The notes under the pieces are model-generated. The model ran no database searches, was not told where the DNA came from, and was given only the letters and a program-made list of their open reading frames with translations. From contig JBFWMG010000030.1 of assembly GCA_050251715.1 (NCBI GenBank), positions 1 to 48,539 of the forward strand: a stretch of 48,539 nt of DNA, written 5' to 3'. Position 1 is the stretch's first letter, and each line of letters begins with the position of its first letter. Positions 7,181 through 15,091 of the stretch are shown one piece after another. A program made the position numbers and the translations under genes. The stretch comes from JBFWMG01 sp050251715. GTDB taxonomy: Bacteria > Desulfobacterota > Desulfovibrionia > Desulfovibrionales > Desulfovibrionaceae.

Positions 7181-9097
7181 ATGGACAGAGGCTTTCATTT
7201 TCGCAAGCTTGCCCACCGGTTGGCGTTTTGCGTCTTTGCGGTGGGCGTGGCCGCAACGGTGTGCAGCGCCGCCTTTTTGGTGCATCGCGCCTACACGAAT
7301 GGCGTGGGCGAGGTGGAGGCCCGTTTTGACGACATAGAGGGCTCCTACACCGAGGGATTGGCCAACAGCCTGTGGGTGATGGACAAGGAATTGCTGCGCG
7401 CGCAGGTGGAGGGGATCGCCCGTCTGCCGTTCATCGCCTTCGCCAGGGTCACGACCGTGGATGGCGGGGTGGTGGAGGCGGGCACGGCGCCACGCAAGGC
7501 AGGATTGGAGCGCGGTATCCCCCTCGTCTATGTCGAACGGGGCGAGGACGTGCCCGTTGGCGAGCTGCACGTCGTGGCGGACATGGCGGTCCTGAACGCA
7601 AACCTTCAGGCCATGGTCGTGGACATCCTGTTGGAACAAGGTCTGGAATCTTTCGGCATCTCCCTTATCGTATTCTTCTTGTTCTATTTCATGGTCGGCA
7701 GACACTTGCGGGTCATTGCCGATTATGCGGCAACCCTGACCCCCCAGACCTTGGAGACGCCGTTGCACCTGTCGCGGCGCGATAAGGATGGGGGGGCGCC
7801 CGACGAACTGGACATGCTCGTCTCGTCGCTGAACGTCATGCGGGAGAGCCTGCAACGCGCCATGCATGAGGTGCGGCACAGCGAGGAGCGGTACCGGGCG
7901 TTGTTTGAAACCGTGCAGCAGGGGATGATGCTGCTCGATGCGGCGGGCGTGGTGACGGACATCAATCCCGCGGCCCAGGACATCCTGGGTATGGATAGCG
8001 GCCGGATTCGTTCCCGGACATTGCCGGTGCGGGATTGGCAGGCAGTGGACAAGGACGGGGTGGCTCTCGCGGACGAGGAATTTCCCACAGCGGTTGCCCG
8101 GCGCACGGGCCGTGCTGTCCGCAACGTGGTGCTGGGGCTGGTCAACGACAGGGAGGAGGCGCGCCGCTGGATACTGGTGAGCGCCATGCCGCAACCGCCG
8201 GAGCGCGACAGGCCGCCGTATCCTGTGCATGCCACCTTTGTGGATATCACGGAACTGCGGCGGTTGCAGGAGATGCTCATCCAGACGGAGAAAATGCACT
8301 CCATCGGCAGCCTGGCCGCCGGCATGGCCCATGAGATCAACAACCCCCTGAGCTCGGCGCTCCAGGCCGCCCAGAATTTGAAGCGCCGCCTGTCTCCCGA
8401 CCAGCCCGGCACCCGCCAGGAACTTGCCGTCCAGGGCATCGCGCCCGAAAAATTGCGGGCGTTTCTCCAGGCCCGGAAGATCACCAGCTATGTGGATGGC
8501 ATTACCGAGGCGAGCCTGCGCGCGGCGACCATAGTGCGCAGCATGCTCGACTTCAGCCGCCGCAGTGACGGTGCGGTTATTCCGTGCGACCTGAACCAGC
8601 TGCTCGACCGGGTGGTCGATCTCGCGTCCAAGGATTACGATTTGGGCACCCAGTACGACTTCAAGACCATCGATATCGAGCGCGACTATGACCGGACATT
8701 GCCGTTCGTGCCCTGCCGGGCCACGGAAATAGAGCAGGTGGTGCTCAACTGCGTGGTCAACGCCGCCCACGCCATGGCGGGCCAGCAAGGCGCGGCCCCG
8801 TGTCTTGTGCTGCGCAGCCGCCGCGAAGGCGACTGGGCGGTGTTGGTTGTGGAGGACAATGGGCCGGGCATGCCGCAGGCGGTGAAATCCAGAATCTTCG
8901 AGCCGTTCTTCACGACCAAGGGGCCGGGCGTCGGCACGGGGCTGGGCTTGTCGGTCGCCTATTTCATCATCACCCGCAACCACGGCGGGGAGGTGGAGGT
9001 GCAGTCCGAGCCCGGCAAGGGCACGCGTTGCCTCATCCGTTTGCCCGTGGCTCCCAGGCCGGGCGGGGACACGGTGGCGGCGTCCCGGAACGGGTGA
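7181..9097 (+). CDS. Membrane-bound PAS sensor histidine kinase (orphan)
   Basis: The protein has 638 residues. TM1 is at about 14-34 and TM2 at 157-177, enclosing a roughly 120-residue periplasmic sensor that begins RAYTNGVGEVEARFDDIEGSYTEGLANSLWVMD. A short linker leads to a PAS domain (237-355) and HisKA with phospho-acceptor His384 (AAGMAHEINNPLSSA). The HATPase domain has N-box NCVVNAAHAM (523-532), DNGPGM (559-564) and GTGLGLSVAYFII (585-597). All catalytic motifs are intact. No response regulator adjoins it. The NtrB/ZraS-like catalytic core is compatible with a partner of the NtrC family, and the sigma-54-controlled periplasmic gene nearby is a possible target; this link is inference. 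Confidence 0.92.
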   Translation: MDRGFHFRKLAHRLAFCVFAVGVAATVCSAAFLVHRAYTNGVGEVEARFDDIEGSYTEGLANSLWVMDKELLRAQVEGIARLPFIAFARVTTVDGGVVEAGTAPRKAGLERGIPLVYVERGEDVPVGELHVVADMAVLNANLQAMVVDILLEQGLESFGISLIVFFLFYFMVGRHLRVIADYAATLTPQTLETPLHLSRRDKDGGAPDELDMLVSSLNVMRESLQRAMHEVRHSEERYRALFETVQQGMMLLDAAGVVTDINPAAQDILGMDSGRIRSRTLPVRDWQAVDKDGVALADEEFPTAVARRTGRAVRNVVLGLVNDREEARRWILVSAMPQPPERDRPPYPVHATFVDITELRRLQEMLIQTEKMHSIGSLAAGMAHEINNPLSSALQAAQNLKRRLSPDQPGTRQELAVQGIAPEKLRAFLQARKITSYVDGITEASLRAATIVRSMLDFSRRSDGAVIPCDLNQLLDRVVDLASKDYDLGTQYDFKTIDIERDYDRTLPFVPCRATEIEQVVLNCVVNAAHAMAGQQGAAPCLVLRSRREGDWAVLVVEDNGPGMPQAVKSRIFEPFFTTKGPGVGTGLGLSVAYFIITRNHGGEVEVQSEPGKGTRCLIRLPVAPRPGGDTVAASRNG

Positions 9098-9110
9098 GGC
9101 CGCAACGGCG

Positions 9111-9512
9111 TCATCGGGCGGGGTTGGCGATCTCGATGAGGTTGCCGTCCGGGTCGCGTACGTAGAGCGACAGAAGGGCGCCCGTGGCCCCGGTGCGGTG
9201 CACCGGGCCTTCCAGCACCGGCACGCCGCAGGCGAGCAGATGCCCGGCCACGTCGGGCAGCGGGGTGTGGGTGATGAAGCACAGGTCGGCGGAGCCCGGC
9301 GTGGGCGCGGCGGCCTTGGGCTCGAACTCGCGGCCAGCCTCGTGCAGGTTGATCTTCTGCTCGCCAAAGATGAGCGCCACCCGGCCCTGGCCAAAGGTGA
9401 CCATGCCCATGCCCAGCACGTTGGTGTAAAAGGCGATGGCCGCGCCCAGGTCGCGCACCGTGAGCACGAGATGGTCAAGGCCCGCCAGGGTAATGGGACA
9501 CTCCCGCATCAT
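9111..9512 (-). CDS. VOC family protein (glyoxalase/bleomycin-resistance fold)
   Basis: The protein has 133 residues and shows the two beta-alpha-beta-beta-beta modules: LDHLVLTVRDLGAAIAFYTNVLGMG... and ADLCFITHTPLPDVAGHLLACGV...LYVRDPDGNLIEIANP. Potential metal ligands are His14 and the Glu in the last strand. It resembles the fosfomycin-resistance/virulence-type small VOC proteins (GLDHLVLTV start), but the substrate is unknown. The start at 9512 uses an ATGA overlap with the upstream AlkD-like stop, with GGGAGGA 6-7 nt ahead. Confidence 0.88.
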   Translation of the reverse strand: MMRECPITLAGLDHLVLTVRDLGAAIAFYTNVLGMGMVTFGQGRVALIFGEQKINLHEAGREFEPKAAAPTPGSADLCFITHTPLPDVAGHLLACGVPVLEGPVHRTGATGALLSLYVRDPDGNLIEIANPAR

Positions 9513-10219
9513 CGCCGTATCCTCCCTATGGTTTTGGGGTCGGCCAGTTCGCGCAGCGCGTCGCGCGCGATCCAGCGCGCGGCGGGGTGGTCCACGCCGC
9601 CGATGCGCCGGGCGCATGCCTGGGCCGGTCCATGCAGGGCGCGGCTGCGCTTGCCTATCTGGCGCAAGGCCCAGTTGATCGCCTTTTTGACGTAGGTGCG
9701 CCCGTCGCGGCATTCGCGCTCCATGGCCGGGAAAAAGTCCAGAAACCGGGCGTCGTCCGCCCGCTTGTCGCCCACGGCCAGTACGGCCATGAGCACGAAC
9801 CCGGCCCGCTTGACGAACTCTTCCGGCCGCGCGCTCCAGGCGTGGGCCTTGTCCCAGGCGGGCGGCGCGTGCCGGAAGCAGTTGTTGCAGCACTGGTCGC
9901 AGATGTCCCACGCGTTGAACGCGGCGGCCCATTGCTCCATGCGCGTGGCGGACATGGCGGCGGGTGGATGGAGCATGGAGGCGAGAAAACGCGCCTCCAG
10001 GAGGCCCGCGTCCCACAGGGCGAGGGCGAGCGCCTCGTGTGCGGCGTCGCCGCCGGGGCGGCATGCCGCCTTGGCCTCGCGGGCCAGGGCGCGGATGGCG
10101 GGCAGGGGCACGCCCAGCGCCGCGTCCACACGGATGCCGAAGCGCGCCATGCCCGCCAGACGGGCGGGATCGGCAAGGGCGCGCAGGCGGTCTATCCATT
10201 GAATGGCGGGTGGTTCCAT
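9509..10219 (-). CDS. AlkD-like DNA alkylation repair protein
   Basis: The protein has 236 residues, starting at the ATG at 10219 (MEPPAIQWIDRLRAL). The all-helical HEAT-like pattern and the signature DGRTYVKKAINWALRQIGKR match the DNA alkylation repair family, which includes the 3-methyladenine/7-methylguanine glycosylases AlkC and AlkD. A Cys-rich insert (ICDQCCNNCFRH) is seen near the middle. It is translationally coupled to the VOC gene by an ATGA overlap. Glycosylase activity is inferred from the family; catalytic residues were not confirmed. Confidence 0.85.
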   Translation of the reverse strand: MEPPAIQWIDRLRALADPARLAGMARFGIRVDAALGVPLPAIRALAREAKAACRPGGDAAHEALALALWDAGLLEARFLASMLHPPAAMSATRMEQWAAAFNAWDICDQCCNNCFRHAPPAWDKAHAWSARPEEFVKRAGFVLMAVLAVGDKRADDARFLDFFPAMERECRDGRTYVKKAINWALRQIGKRSRALHGPAQACARRIGGVDHPAARWIARDALRELADPKTIGRIRR

Positions 10220-10318
10220 GCTATGTTGGACTATGCGCCGAAAATCAGTTGCGGTCAAAGGCGGGGTTGGGTATGGGTTGTGCGGCACGAAAAATCCCTG
10301 AAACGCGCAGAAAAGTGG

Positions 10319-10347
10319 TTGACGGCGGTTCATGATCGGTATATGAA
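10319..10347 (+). promoter_or_regulatory. Promoter for rplU-rpmA
   Basis: TTGACG, a 17-nt spacer and TATGAA (10342-10347) lie 28 nt before the rplU ATG. The shine-dalgarno GGAGG follows at 10366-10370. Confidence 0.55.
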
Positions 10348-10374
10348 TCGCCTTCTTTTCGATTGGAGGAAACC

Positions 10375-10683
10375 ATGTTCGCAATAGTTGAGACTGGCGG
10401 AAAACAGTTCCGCGTTGAAGAAGGTCTTGTTTTTAATGTTGAAAAGCTCCTGGCGGAAGCTGGTTCGAGCATCGACCTGGACAAGGTGCTGATGATCGGC
10501 GGCGACAAGGCCGTTGTGGGCGCTCCCTATGTGGAACAGGCCAAGGTCACTTGCGAAGTGGTCGGCCATGGCCGCGGGGAAAAGATCGTGGTGTTCAAGA
10601 AATGGCGCCGCAACGACTCCCGCAAGAAGCAGGGCCATCGTCAGGATTTCACCACGCTCAAGGTCACGTCCATTACGGCGTAA
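10375..10683 (+). CDS. rplU: 50S ribosomal protein L21
   Basis: The protein has 102 residues, full length, starting MFAIVETGGKQFRVEEG. The L21 signature GEKIVVFKKWRRNDSRKKQGHRQ lies in the second half. The start at 10375 is preceded by GGAGGA with 4-5 nt spacing; an in-frame ATG 12 nt upstream lies within the ribosome-binding site and is rejected. L21 binds 23S rRNA in the large subunit. rpmA follows after 20 nt, the common bacterial rplU-rpmA order. Confidence 0.98.
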   Translation: MFAIVETGGKQFRVEEGLVFNVEKLLAEAGSSIDLDKVLMIGGDKAVVGAPYVEQAKVTCEVVGHGRGEKIVVFKKWRRNDSRKKQGHRQDFTTLKVTSITA

Positions 10684-10703
10684 CGGGATAAAGGAGACAG
10701 ACC

Positions 10704-10979
10704 ATGGCACATAAAAAAGCAGGCGGCAGTTCCAGAAACGGTCGCGACAGTGCGGGACAACGCCGGGGCGTGAAGCGCTTTGGTGGCCAGTCGGTCCTTG
10801 CCGGCAACATTTTGGTGCGCCAGCTCGGCACCAAGTACCATCCTGGTGACAACGTCGGCGTGGGCCGCGACTACACTCTTTTCGCCCTGATTGACGGCGT
10901 GGTGCAGTACGAGAAGTACACCCGCAACAAGAAAGTCAAGACGCGGGTTAAGGTTGTCGCTGCCGAGGCGGCGGCGTAG
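10704..10979 (+). CDS. rpmA: 50S ribosomal protein L27
   Basis: The protein has 91 residues. It starts MAHKKAGGSSRNGRDSAGQRRGVKRFGGQ, the canonical L27 N-terminus that reaches the peptidyl-transferase centre, without the cleavable extension found in Firmicutes. An intrinsic terminator follows 26 nt after the stop, separating it from obgE. Confidence 0.98.
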   Translation: MAHKKAGGSSRNGRDSAGQRRGVKRFGGQSVLAGNILVRQLGTKYHPGDNVGVGRDYTLFALIDGVVQYEKYTRNKKVKTRVKVVAAEAAA

Positions 10980-11005
10980 CCAGGACCGTTCCCTACAGTT
11001 TTTCC

Positions 11006-11042
11006 GGGGCGAAAGGCGGACACGCCTTTCGCCCCTTTTTTT
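11006..11042 (+). terminator. Intrinsic terminator after rpmA
   Basis: A 12-bp stem (11006-11017 with 11024-11035) is followed by seven T. This is one of the few terminators in the window with a classical T-tract. Confidence 0.92.
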
Positions 11043-11162
11043 ATCGGCACGCCCGGCGGGACAAACGCTCCCGCCGTCCCGGTCTCGCCTTCCGGAACCA
11101 GGCGTGCTACCTTCGGCGCGCGGCACAGGGGCCATTCCCGCTGGGCCAAGGACGGATGCATC

Positions 11163-12245
11163 ATGCGATTTGTTGACGAAGCCACCATTACCGTGCGCGC
11201 CGGAAAGGGCGGGCATGGCTGCGTGTCGTTCCGGCGCGAAAAATTCATTCCCAAGGGCGGGCCCGACGGCGGCGACGGCGGCAAGGGCGGCGACGTGATC
11301 TTTGCCGTGTCCCCCAAGCTGCTCACCCTCTACGACTTCCGCCTGAAGCGGCTGTACGAGGCGGAAAACGGCCGACCCGGCCAGGGCGCGCAGAAATACG
11401 GCCGCCAGGGTGAAGACCTGGTGGTGCTGTTGCCGCTGGGCACCATGGTCCATGCCATTGACGAGGAGGGCAACGAAACCCTCATCGCGGACCTGGACCG
11501 CCTGGACACGGAAGTGTGCATCGCCCATGGCGGGCGCGGCGGCAAGGGCAACGAGCACTTCAAGAGCTCCACCAACCGCACCCCCCGCTTTGCCCAGCCC
11601 GGCGAACCCGGCGATGAGCTGCACCTGCGCCTGGAACTCAAGATCTTGGCCGACGCGGGCCTGCTGGGCCTGCCCAACGCGGGCAAGTCCACGCTCATTG
11701 CGGCGGTGTCCGCCGCCAGGCCCAAGATCGCGGCCTATCCGTTCACCACGCTCACGCCCAATCTCGGGGTCATGCTCGACGACATGGGCGAGCATCTCGT
11801 GGTGGCCGACATACCCGGCCTCATCGAGGGCGCGCACCAGGGCCAGGGCCTGGGCCACACCTTTCTCAAGCACGTGGAGCGCACCCGCTTCCTGGTGCAC
11901 GTGTGCAGCATCGAGGACGTGGGCGAGGACGACCCGTGGGCGGGTTTCGATCTGGTGAACGCGGAGCTTGTGCAGTACAACGCCGAACTGGGCACGCGTC
12001 GCCAGCTTGAGGTGGTCAACAAGATCGACCTGCGCGGCGAGGACGAGGTGGCCGCGTTGCGCGAGCGCGCCCGTGCCGATGGCCGCGCGATATTCTTCAT
12101 CTCGGCCAAGCACGGCGACGGCGTGGAAGAGTTGGTGGATGCCATGTGGCGCACGCTGCGCCAGGAACAGGCCGCGCTGGCGGACGCCTGCCGGAACGCG
12201 GACACGGATGCGGACGGAGAAGGCTCCCATGGACTGGAAGATTGA
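11163..12245 (+). CDS. obgE: Obg-family GTPase
   Basis: The protein has 360 residues. The Gly-rich Obg domain (1-160, with FIPKGGPDGGDGGKGG at 28-43) is followed by the G domain: P-loop GLPNAGKST (169-177), switch I PFTTLTPNLG, G3 DIPGL (216-220) and G4 NKID. The C-terminal OCT domain is lacking, as in many Proteobacteria. Obg acts in late 50S assembly and stress response. The rplU-rpmA-obgE-proB order is widely conserved. The end overlaps the proB start by 17 nt. Confidence 0.97.
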   Translation: MRFVDEATITVRAGKGGHGCVSFRREKFIPKGGPDGGDGGKGGDVIFAVSPKLLTLYDFRLKRLYEAENGRPGQGAQKYGRQGEDLVVLLPLGTMVHAIDEEGNETLIADLDRLDTEVCIAHGGRGGKGNEHFKSSTNRTPRFAQPGEPGDELHLRLELKILADAGLLGLPNAGKSTLIAAVSAARPKIAAYPFTTLTPNLGVMLDDMGEHLVVADIPGLIEGAHQGQGLGHTFLKHVERTRFLVHVCSIEDVGEDDPWAGFDLVNAELVQYNAELGTRRQLEVVNKIDLRGEDEVAALRERARADGRAIFFISAKHGDGVEELVDAMWRTLRQEQAALADACRNADTDADGEGSHGLED

Positions 12246-13416
12246 GCGGCGCACCGCACTTGAGAGGGCGCGCAGGATAGTGGTCAAGGTGGGCAGCGCG
12301 GTGCTGACCACCCATTCCGTTCTGGACCAGGCCATGGTGGACAGCCTGGCCGACCAGATCGCGCGGCTGCACGACCGGGGACTGGACATCGTGCTGGTGT
12401 CCTCGGGCGCGGTGGCCGCCGGGCGCGGCGTCATCGCCACCCGCAAGGATCTGTGTTCGGGCAAGGGGCTGTGCGCCCGCAGTGGTCTGGCGGGCATGCC
12501 CGCGCGCCAAGCCGCGTCCGCCATCGGCCAAAGCCGCCTCATGTATGCCTACGACATGGCCTTTGACCGCCACGGCAAGGTCACGGCCCAGATCCTGCTC
12601 ACCAAGGACGATTTCAAGAGCAACCGCCGTTTTCTCAACGCCTGCAACACGTTCGATTCGCTGTTGGCGTGGCGCGTGGTGCCCATTGTCAACGAGAACG
12701 ACACCGTGGTGGTGGCGGAGCTGGAGTTCGGCGACAACGACAGCCTGGCGTCGCTGCTGCTCAACCTGGTCGGGGCGGACCTGTTCGTGAACCTGACCTC
12801 GGCCTCGGGCGTGTACGCGGCCAACCCGGACAACCCGTCGGATCTTCCCCCCGTGCCCATGGACGTCATCGAGGACATCGCCTCCCTGGACCTCGACGTC
12901 ATGTGCGGCGGCAAGACCTCGGTGGGATCGGGCGGCATGTACTCCAAGCTGGTGGCGGCGCGCCGCGCGGCGCAGATCGGCGTGCCCACGCTCATCGTGT
13001 CCGGCCGCGAACCGGACGCCCTGTACCGCGCCGTGACCGGGGAGGCGCTGGGTACGTGGGTGGTGCCGGACAGCAAGACCATTTCCCGCCGCAAATTCCG
13101 CATGGCGTACAATACCGAACCCGCAGGCAGCGTGACCGTGGACGAGGGCGCGGTGCGCGCCCTGGCCGAACGGGGCAAGAGCCTGCTGGCTGCGGGCATC
13201 ACCGCCGTGGACGGCAATTTCGGGCGCGGCGCGCTGATCCGCATCCTCACGCCCGGCGGCCATACCCTGGGCGTGGGCCTGTCCAACTACAAGGCCGTGG
13301 ACCTGCGCCGCATCATGGGCCGCAAGACGGCGGACATCGAATCGTTGCTCGGCTATGCCTATGACGAGGCGATCCACCGCGACAACCTGCTGCTGGACGC
13401 GGCGCTGAAGAACTGA
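12229..13416 (+). CDS. proB: Glutamate 5-kinase
   Basis: The protein has 395 residues. The amino-acid kinase domain begins RRIVVKVGSAVLTTHS and contains VSSGAVAAGRG, VPIVNENDTVVVAELEFGDNDSLAS and the GTGGMYSKL-like VGSGGMYSKLVAARRA. A C-terminal PUA domain starts near 285 and includes GRGALIRILTPGGHTLGVGLSNY. It phosphorylates glutamate in proline synthesis. The start at 12229 (MDWKIERRT) lies inside obgE in another frame. The C-terminal tail MGRKTADIESLLGYAYDEAIHRDN is intact. Confidence 0.97.
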   Translation: MDWKIERRTALERARRIVVKVGSAVLTTHSVLDQAMVDSLADQIARLHDRGLDIVLVSSGAVAAGRGVIATRKDLCSGKGLCARSGLAGMPARQAASAIGQSRLMYAYDMAFDRHGKVTAQILLTKDDFKSNRRFLNACNTFDSLLAWRVVPIVNENDTVVVAELEFGDNDSLASLLLNLVGADLFVNLTSASGVYAANPDNPSDLPPVPMDVIEDIASLDLDVMCGGKTSVGSGGMYSKLVAARRAAQIGVPTLIVSGREPDALYRAVTGEALGTWVVPDSKTISRRKFRMAYNTEPAGSVTVDEGAVRALAERGKSLLAAGITAVDGNFGRGALIRILTPGGHTLGVGLSNYKAVDLRRIMGRKTADIESLLGYAYDEAIHRDNLLLDAALKN

Positions 13417-13725
13417 CCCCACCCCCGGCTCTTTGGCCCGCCCCTTCCCGAGGGCGGGCACTCCCCCCTGTTTCCCGACCCGATGGCGGCCGCCAAGGGC
13501 CGCGTTCTCGTCCCGTAGGGCGCTGCGTACACTGCCGCCATTCTCCCCGCACGGCGGCGGCCACGGTGCATCGCCCCTGCGCGTCTGGACACCACGCCTG
13601 AATCAGGTCAGACTCATACACGGTCGGATCAAAAAAGGAGGCGGGGCGCACAGGGCGTTTTCACAATGGATCCATCGCGGCAAGCGGTGTTGCACAAGGC
13701 CGGCGGGGAGAGCGGAGGAGGGGGT
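13417..13725. other. Gap between proB and the aldo/keto reductase gene
   Basis: A hairpin (13436-13443 with 13452-13459, GCCCGCCC stem) 20 nt after proB probably marks its 3' end. The rest is GC-rich with no ORF I would support. The last 100 nt are less GC-rich and may hold the promoter of the next gene, but no convincing -35/-10 pair was found. Confidence 0.5.
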
Positions 13726-14721
13726 ATGGAGACACGCCAATTGGGGAAATCGGGGTGTGCGGTATCGGCCATCGGCCTTGGCTGCATGGGGCTTTCCGAA
13801 TTTTACGGGCCGCCCGCGCGGGAGTCGGAAGCCATTGCCTTGCTCCACCAGGCGGTGGACCTGGGCGTGACGCACTTCGATACCGCTGAAATGTATGGCC
13901 TGGGGCGCAATGAAGCCTTGCTGGGCAAGGCCTTTGCCGGGCGGTGGGAGCAGGTGGTGCTGGCCACCAAGTTCGGACCCCAAAGGGATCCGGCCACGGG
14001 CGCCTTTCTGGGGATTGACGGCTCTCCGGCCACTGTCCGCGCTTCCTGCGAAAAGAGCCTGCGACGGCTGGGCGCGGACAGGATCGATCTGTACTACCTC
14101 CATCGTGTGGATACTTCGACCCCGATCGAGGACACAGTGGGGGAGATGGCGCGGCTGGTCGAGGAAGGCAAGATCGGGGCTGTCGGGTTGTCGGAGGCGT
14201 CGGCCCGGACGATCAGGCGGGCGAACGCCGTGCATCCCGTCGCCGCCCTGCAGACCGAGTATTCGATTTTCAGCCGGGATGTCGAACGGGACATCCTCCC
14301 CACCTGCCTGGAACTGGGCGTCAGCCTGGTCGCCTACTCGCCCCTGGGCCGGGGCATGCTGACGGGCCGCTATGCCTCGGCAGGCGAGCGGCCCACCGGC
14401 GAGGCGGATTACCGCGCCCAGATGCAGCCACGGTTCCAGCCGGGCAATATCGAGGCCAATCTCGCCCTGGTGGAGGCCGTCAGGCACGTCGCCACGGGAA
14501 TGGGATGCGCCCCGGCGCAGGTCGCCCTGGCGTGGGTGCTGGGCCGGGGGAATCACGTTGTCGCCATTCCCGGCACCACCAAACTCGCCAACCTGCGGAC
14601 CAATCTGGGGGCGCTTGACTGCCGGCTCACCGAGGCGGACCGGGGCGTGCTCGACACGCTGGCGGCCAAGGTGTTGGGGGATCGGTATTCCCCGGTCGAG
14701 ATGGCTGGGGTCAATCAATGA
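13726..14721 (+). CDS. Aldo/keto reductase
   Basis: The protein has 331 residues. I start it at the ATG at 13726 (METRQLGKSG), preceded by GGAGGAGGGGG; an upstream in-frame ATG at 13666 adds a non-native leader. The (beta/alpha)8 signature is clear: GLGCMGLSEFYGP, HFDTAEMYGLGRNEALLGKA (catalytic Asp and Tyr), VVLATKFG (Lys), DLYYLHRVD (His), and the NADPH-binding end AIPGTTKLANLRTNLGAL. It resembles the YakC/AKR13-type group, which reduces small aldehydes. The copy of the palindromic repeat begins 28 nt after the stop. Confidence 0.93.
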   Translation: METRQLGKSGCAVSAIGLGCMGLSEFYGPPARESEAIALLHQAVDLGVTHFDTAEMYGLGRNEALLGKAFAGRWEQVVLATKFGPQRDPATGAFLGIDGSPATVRASCEKSLRRLGADRIDLYYLHRVDTSTPIEDTVGEMARLVEEGKIGAVGLSEASARTIRRANAVHPVAALQTEYSIFSRDVERDILPTCLELGVSLVAYSPLGRGMLTGRYASAGERPTGEADYRAQMQPRFQPGNIEANLALVEAVRHVATGMGCAPAQVALAWVLGRGNHVVAIPGTTKLANLRTNLGALDCRLTEADRGVLDTLAAKVLGDRYSPVEMAGVNQ

Positions 14722-14748
14722 GTCTGCCGCAAGGCGGGTGACAAAGCC

Positions 14749-14880
14749 CTGGGGGAAGGAGAGAGGAAAGGGAAAACCCCTTTTTCCAAGCATAAAAAGG
14801 GGTTTTCCCTTTCCTCTCTCCTTCCCCCAGACCCCTATCCTCTCTCCTATCTCTTTCCCCAAAAACTGCTGGCTGGGGAG
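14749..14880. repeat. Palindromic intergenic repeat, copy 2 (37-bp perfect hairpin plus conserved tail)
   Basis: Arms 14749-14785 and 14794-14830 are perfectly complementary over 37 bp with an 8-nt loop. The tail ends with AAAAACTGCTGGCTGGGG, as in copy 1. The inner part of the stem differs from copy 1 yet is still fully paired. From 14881 to 15035 nothing else was recognised. Confidence 0.85.
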
Positions 14881-15035
14881 AAGGATACGGTTGGGACAGG
14901 CGGGTTCACCAGGCTGGTGGCCCTTGTTGTCTGGCGTGTCAGAGCGAGGACATGGAGGGCGGTTTACCCAACGCCGTGAACTGTGAGGCTTCGAGAAATA
15001 TACCGCTGGGAAATATCGTGGTTTGCAGCCTGAAA

Positions 15036-15066
15036 CAAAAGGCCGGAACCTTGCGGTCCCGGCCTT
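15036..15066 (-). terminator. Terminator of ppiD / the acnA operon
   Basis: The minus strand forms a 12-bp stem (one G-U) with a GCAA tetraloop (15039-15050 with 15055-15066), followed by TTTTGTTT. It lies 26 nt after the ppiD stop. Confidence 0.85.
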
Positions 15067-15091
15067 ATTCATTGTGTATGCGTGTCGCGCG

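Noticed and set aside
6491..9478. 995-codon ORF antisense to the sensor kinase
   Set aside because: Only the last 145 codons (DUF523 protein) are real; the rest is the complement of the kinase and VOC coding regions.
13455..13660. ORFs in the proB to aldo/keto reductase gap
   Set aside because: Short, Arg/Pro-rich and without a ribosome-binding site; typical of GC-rich non-coding DNA.
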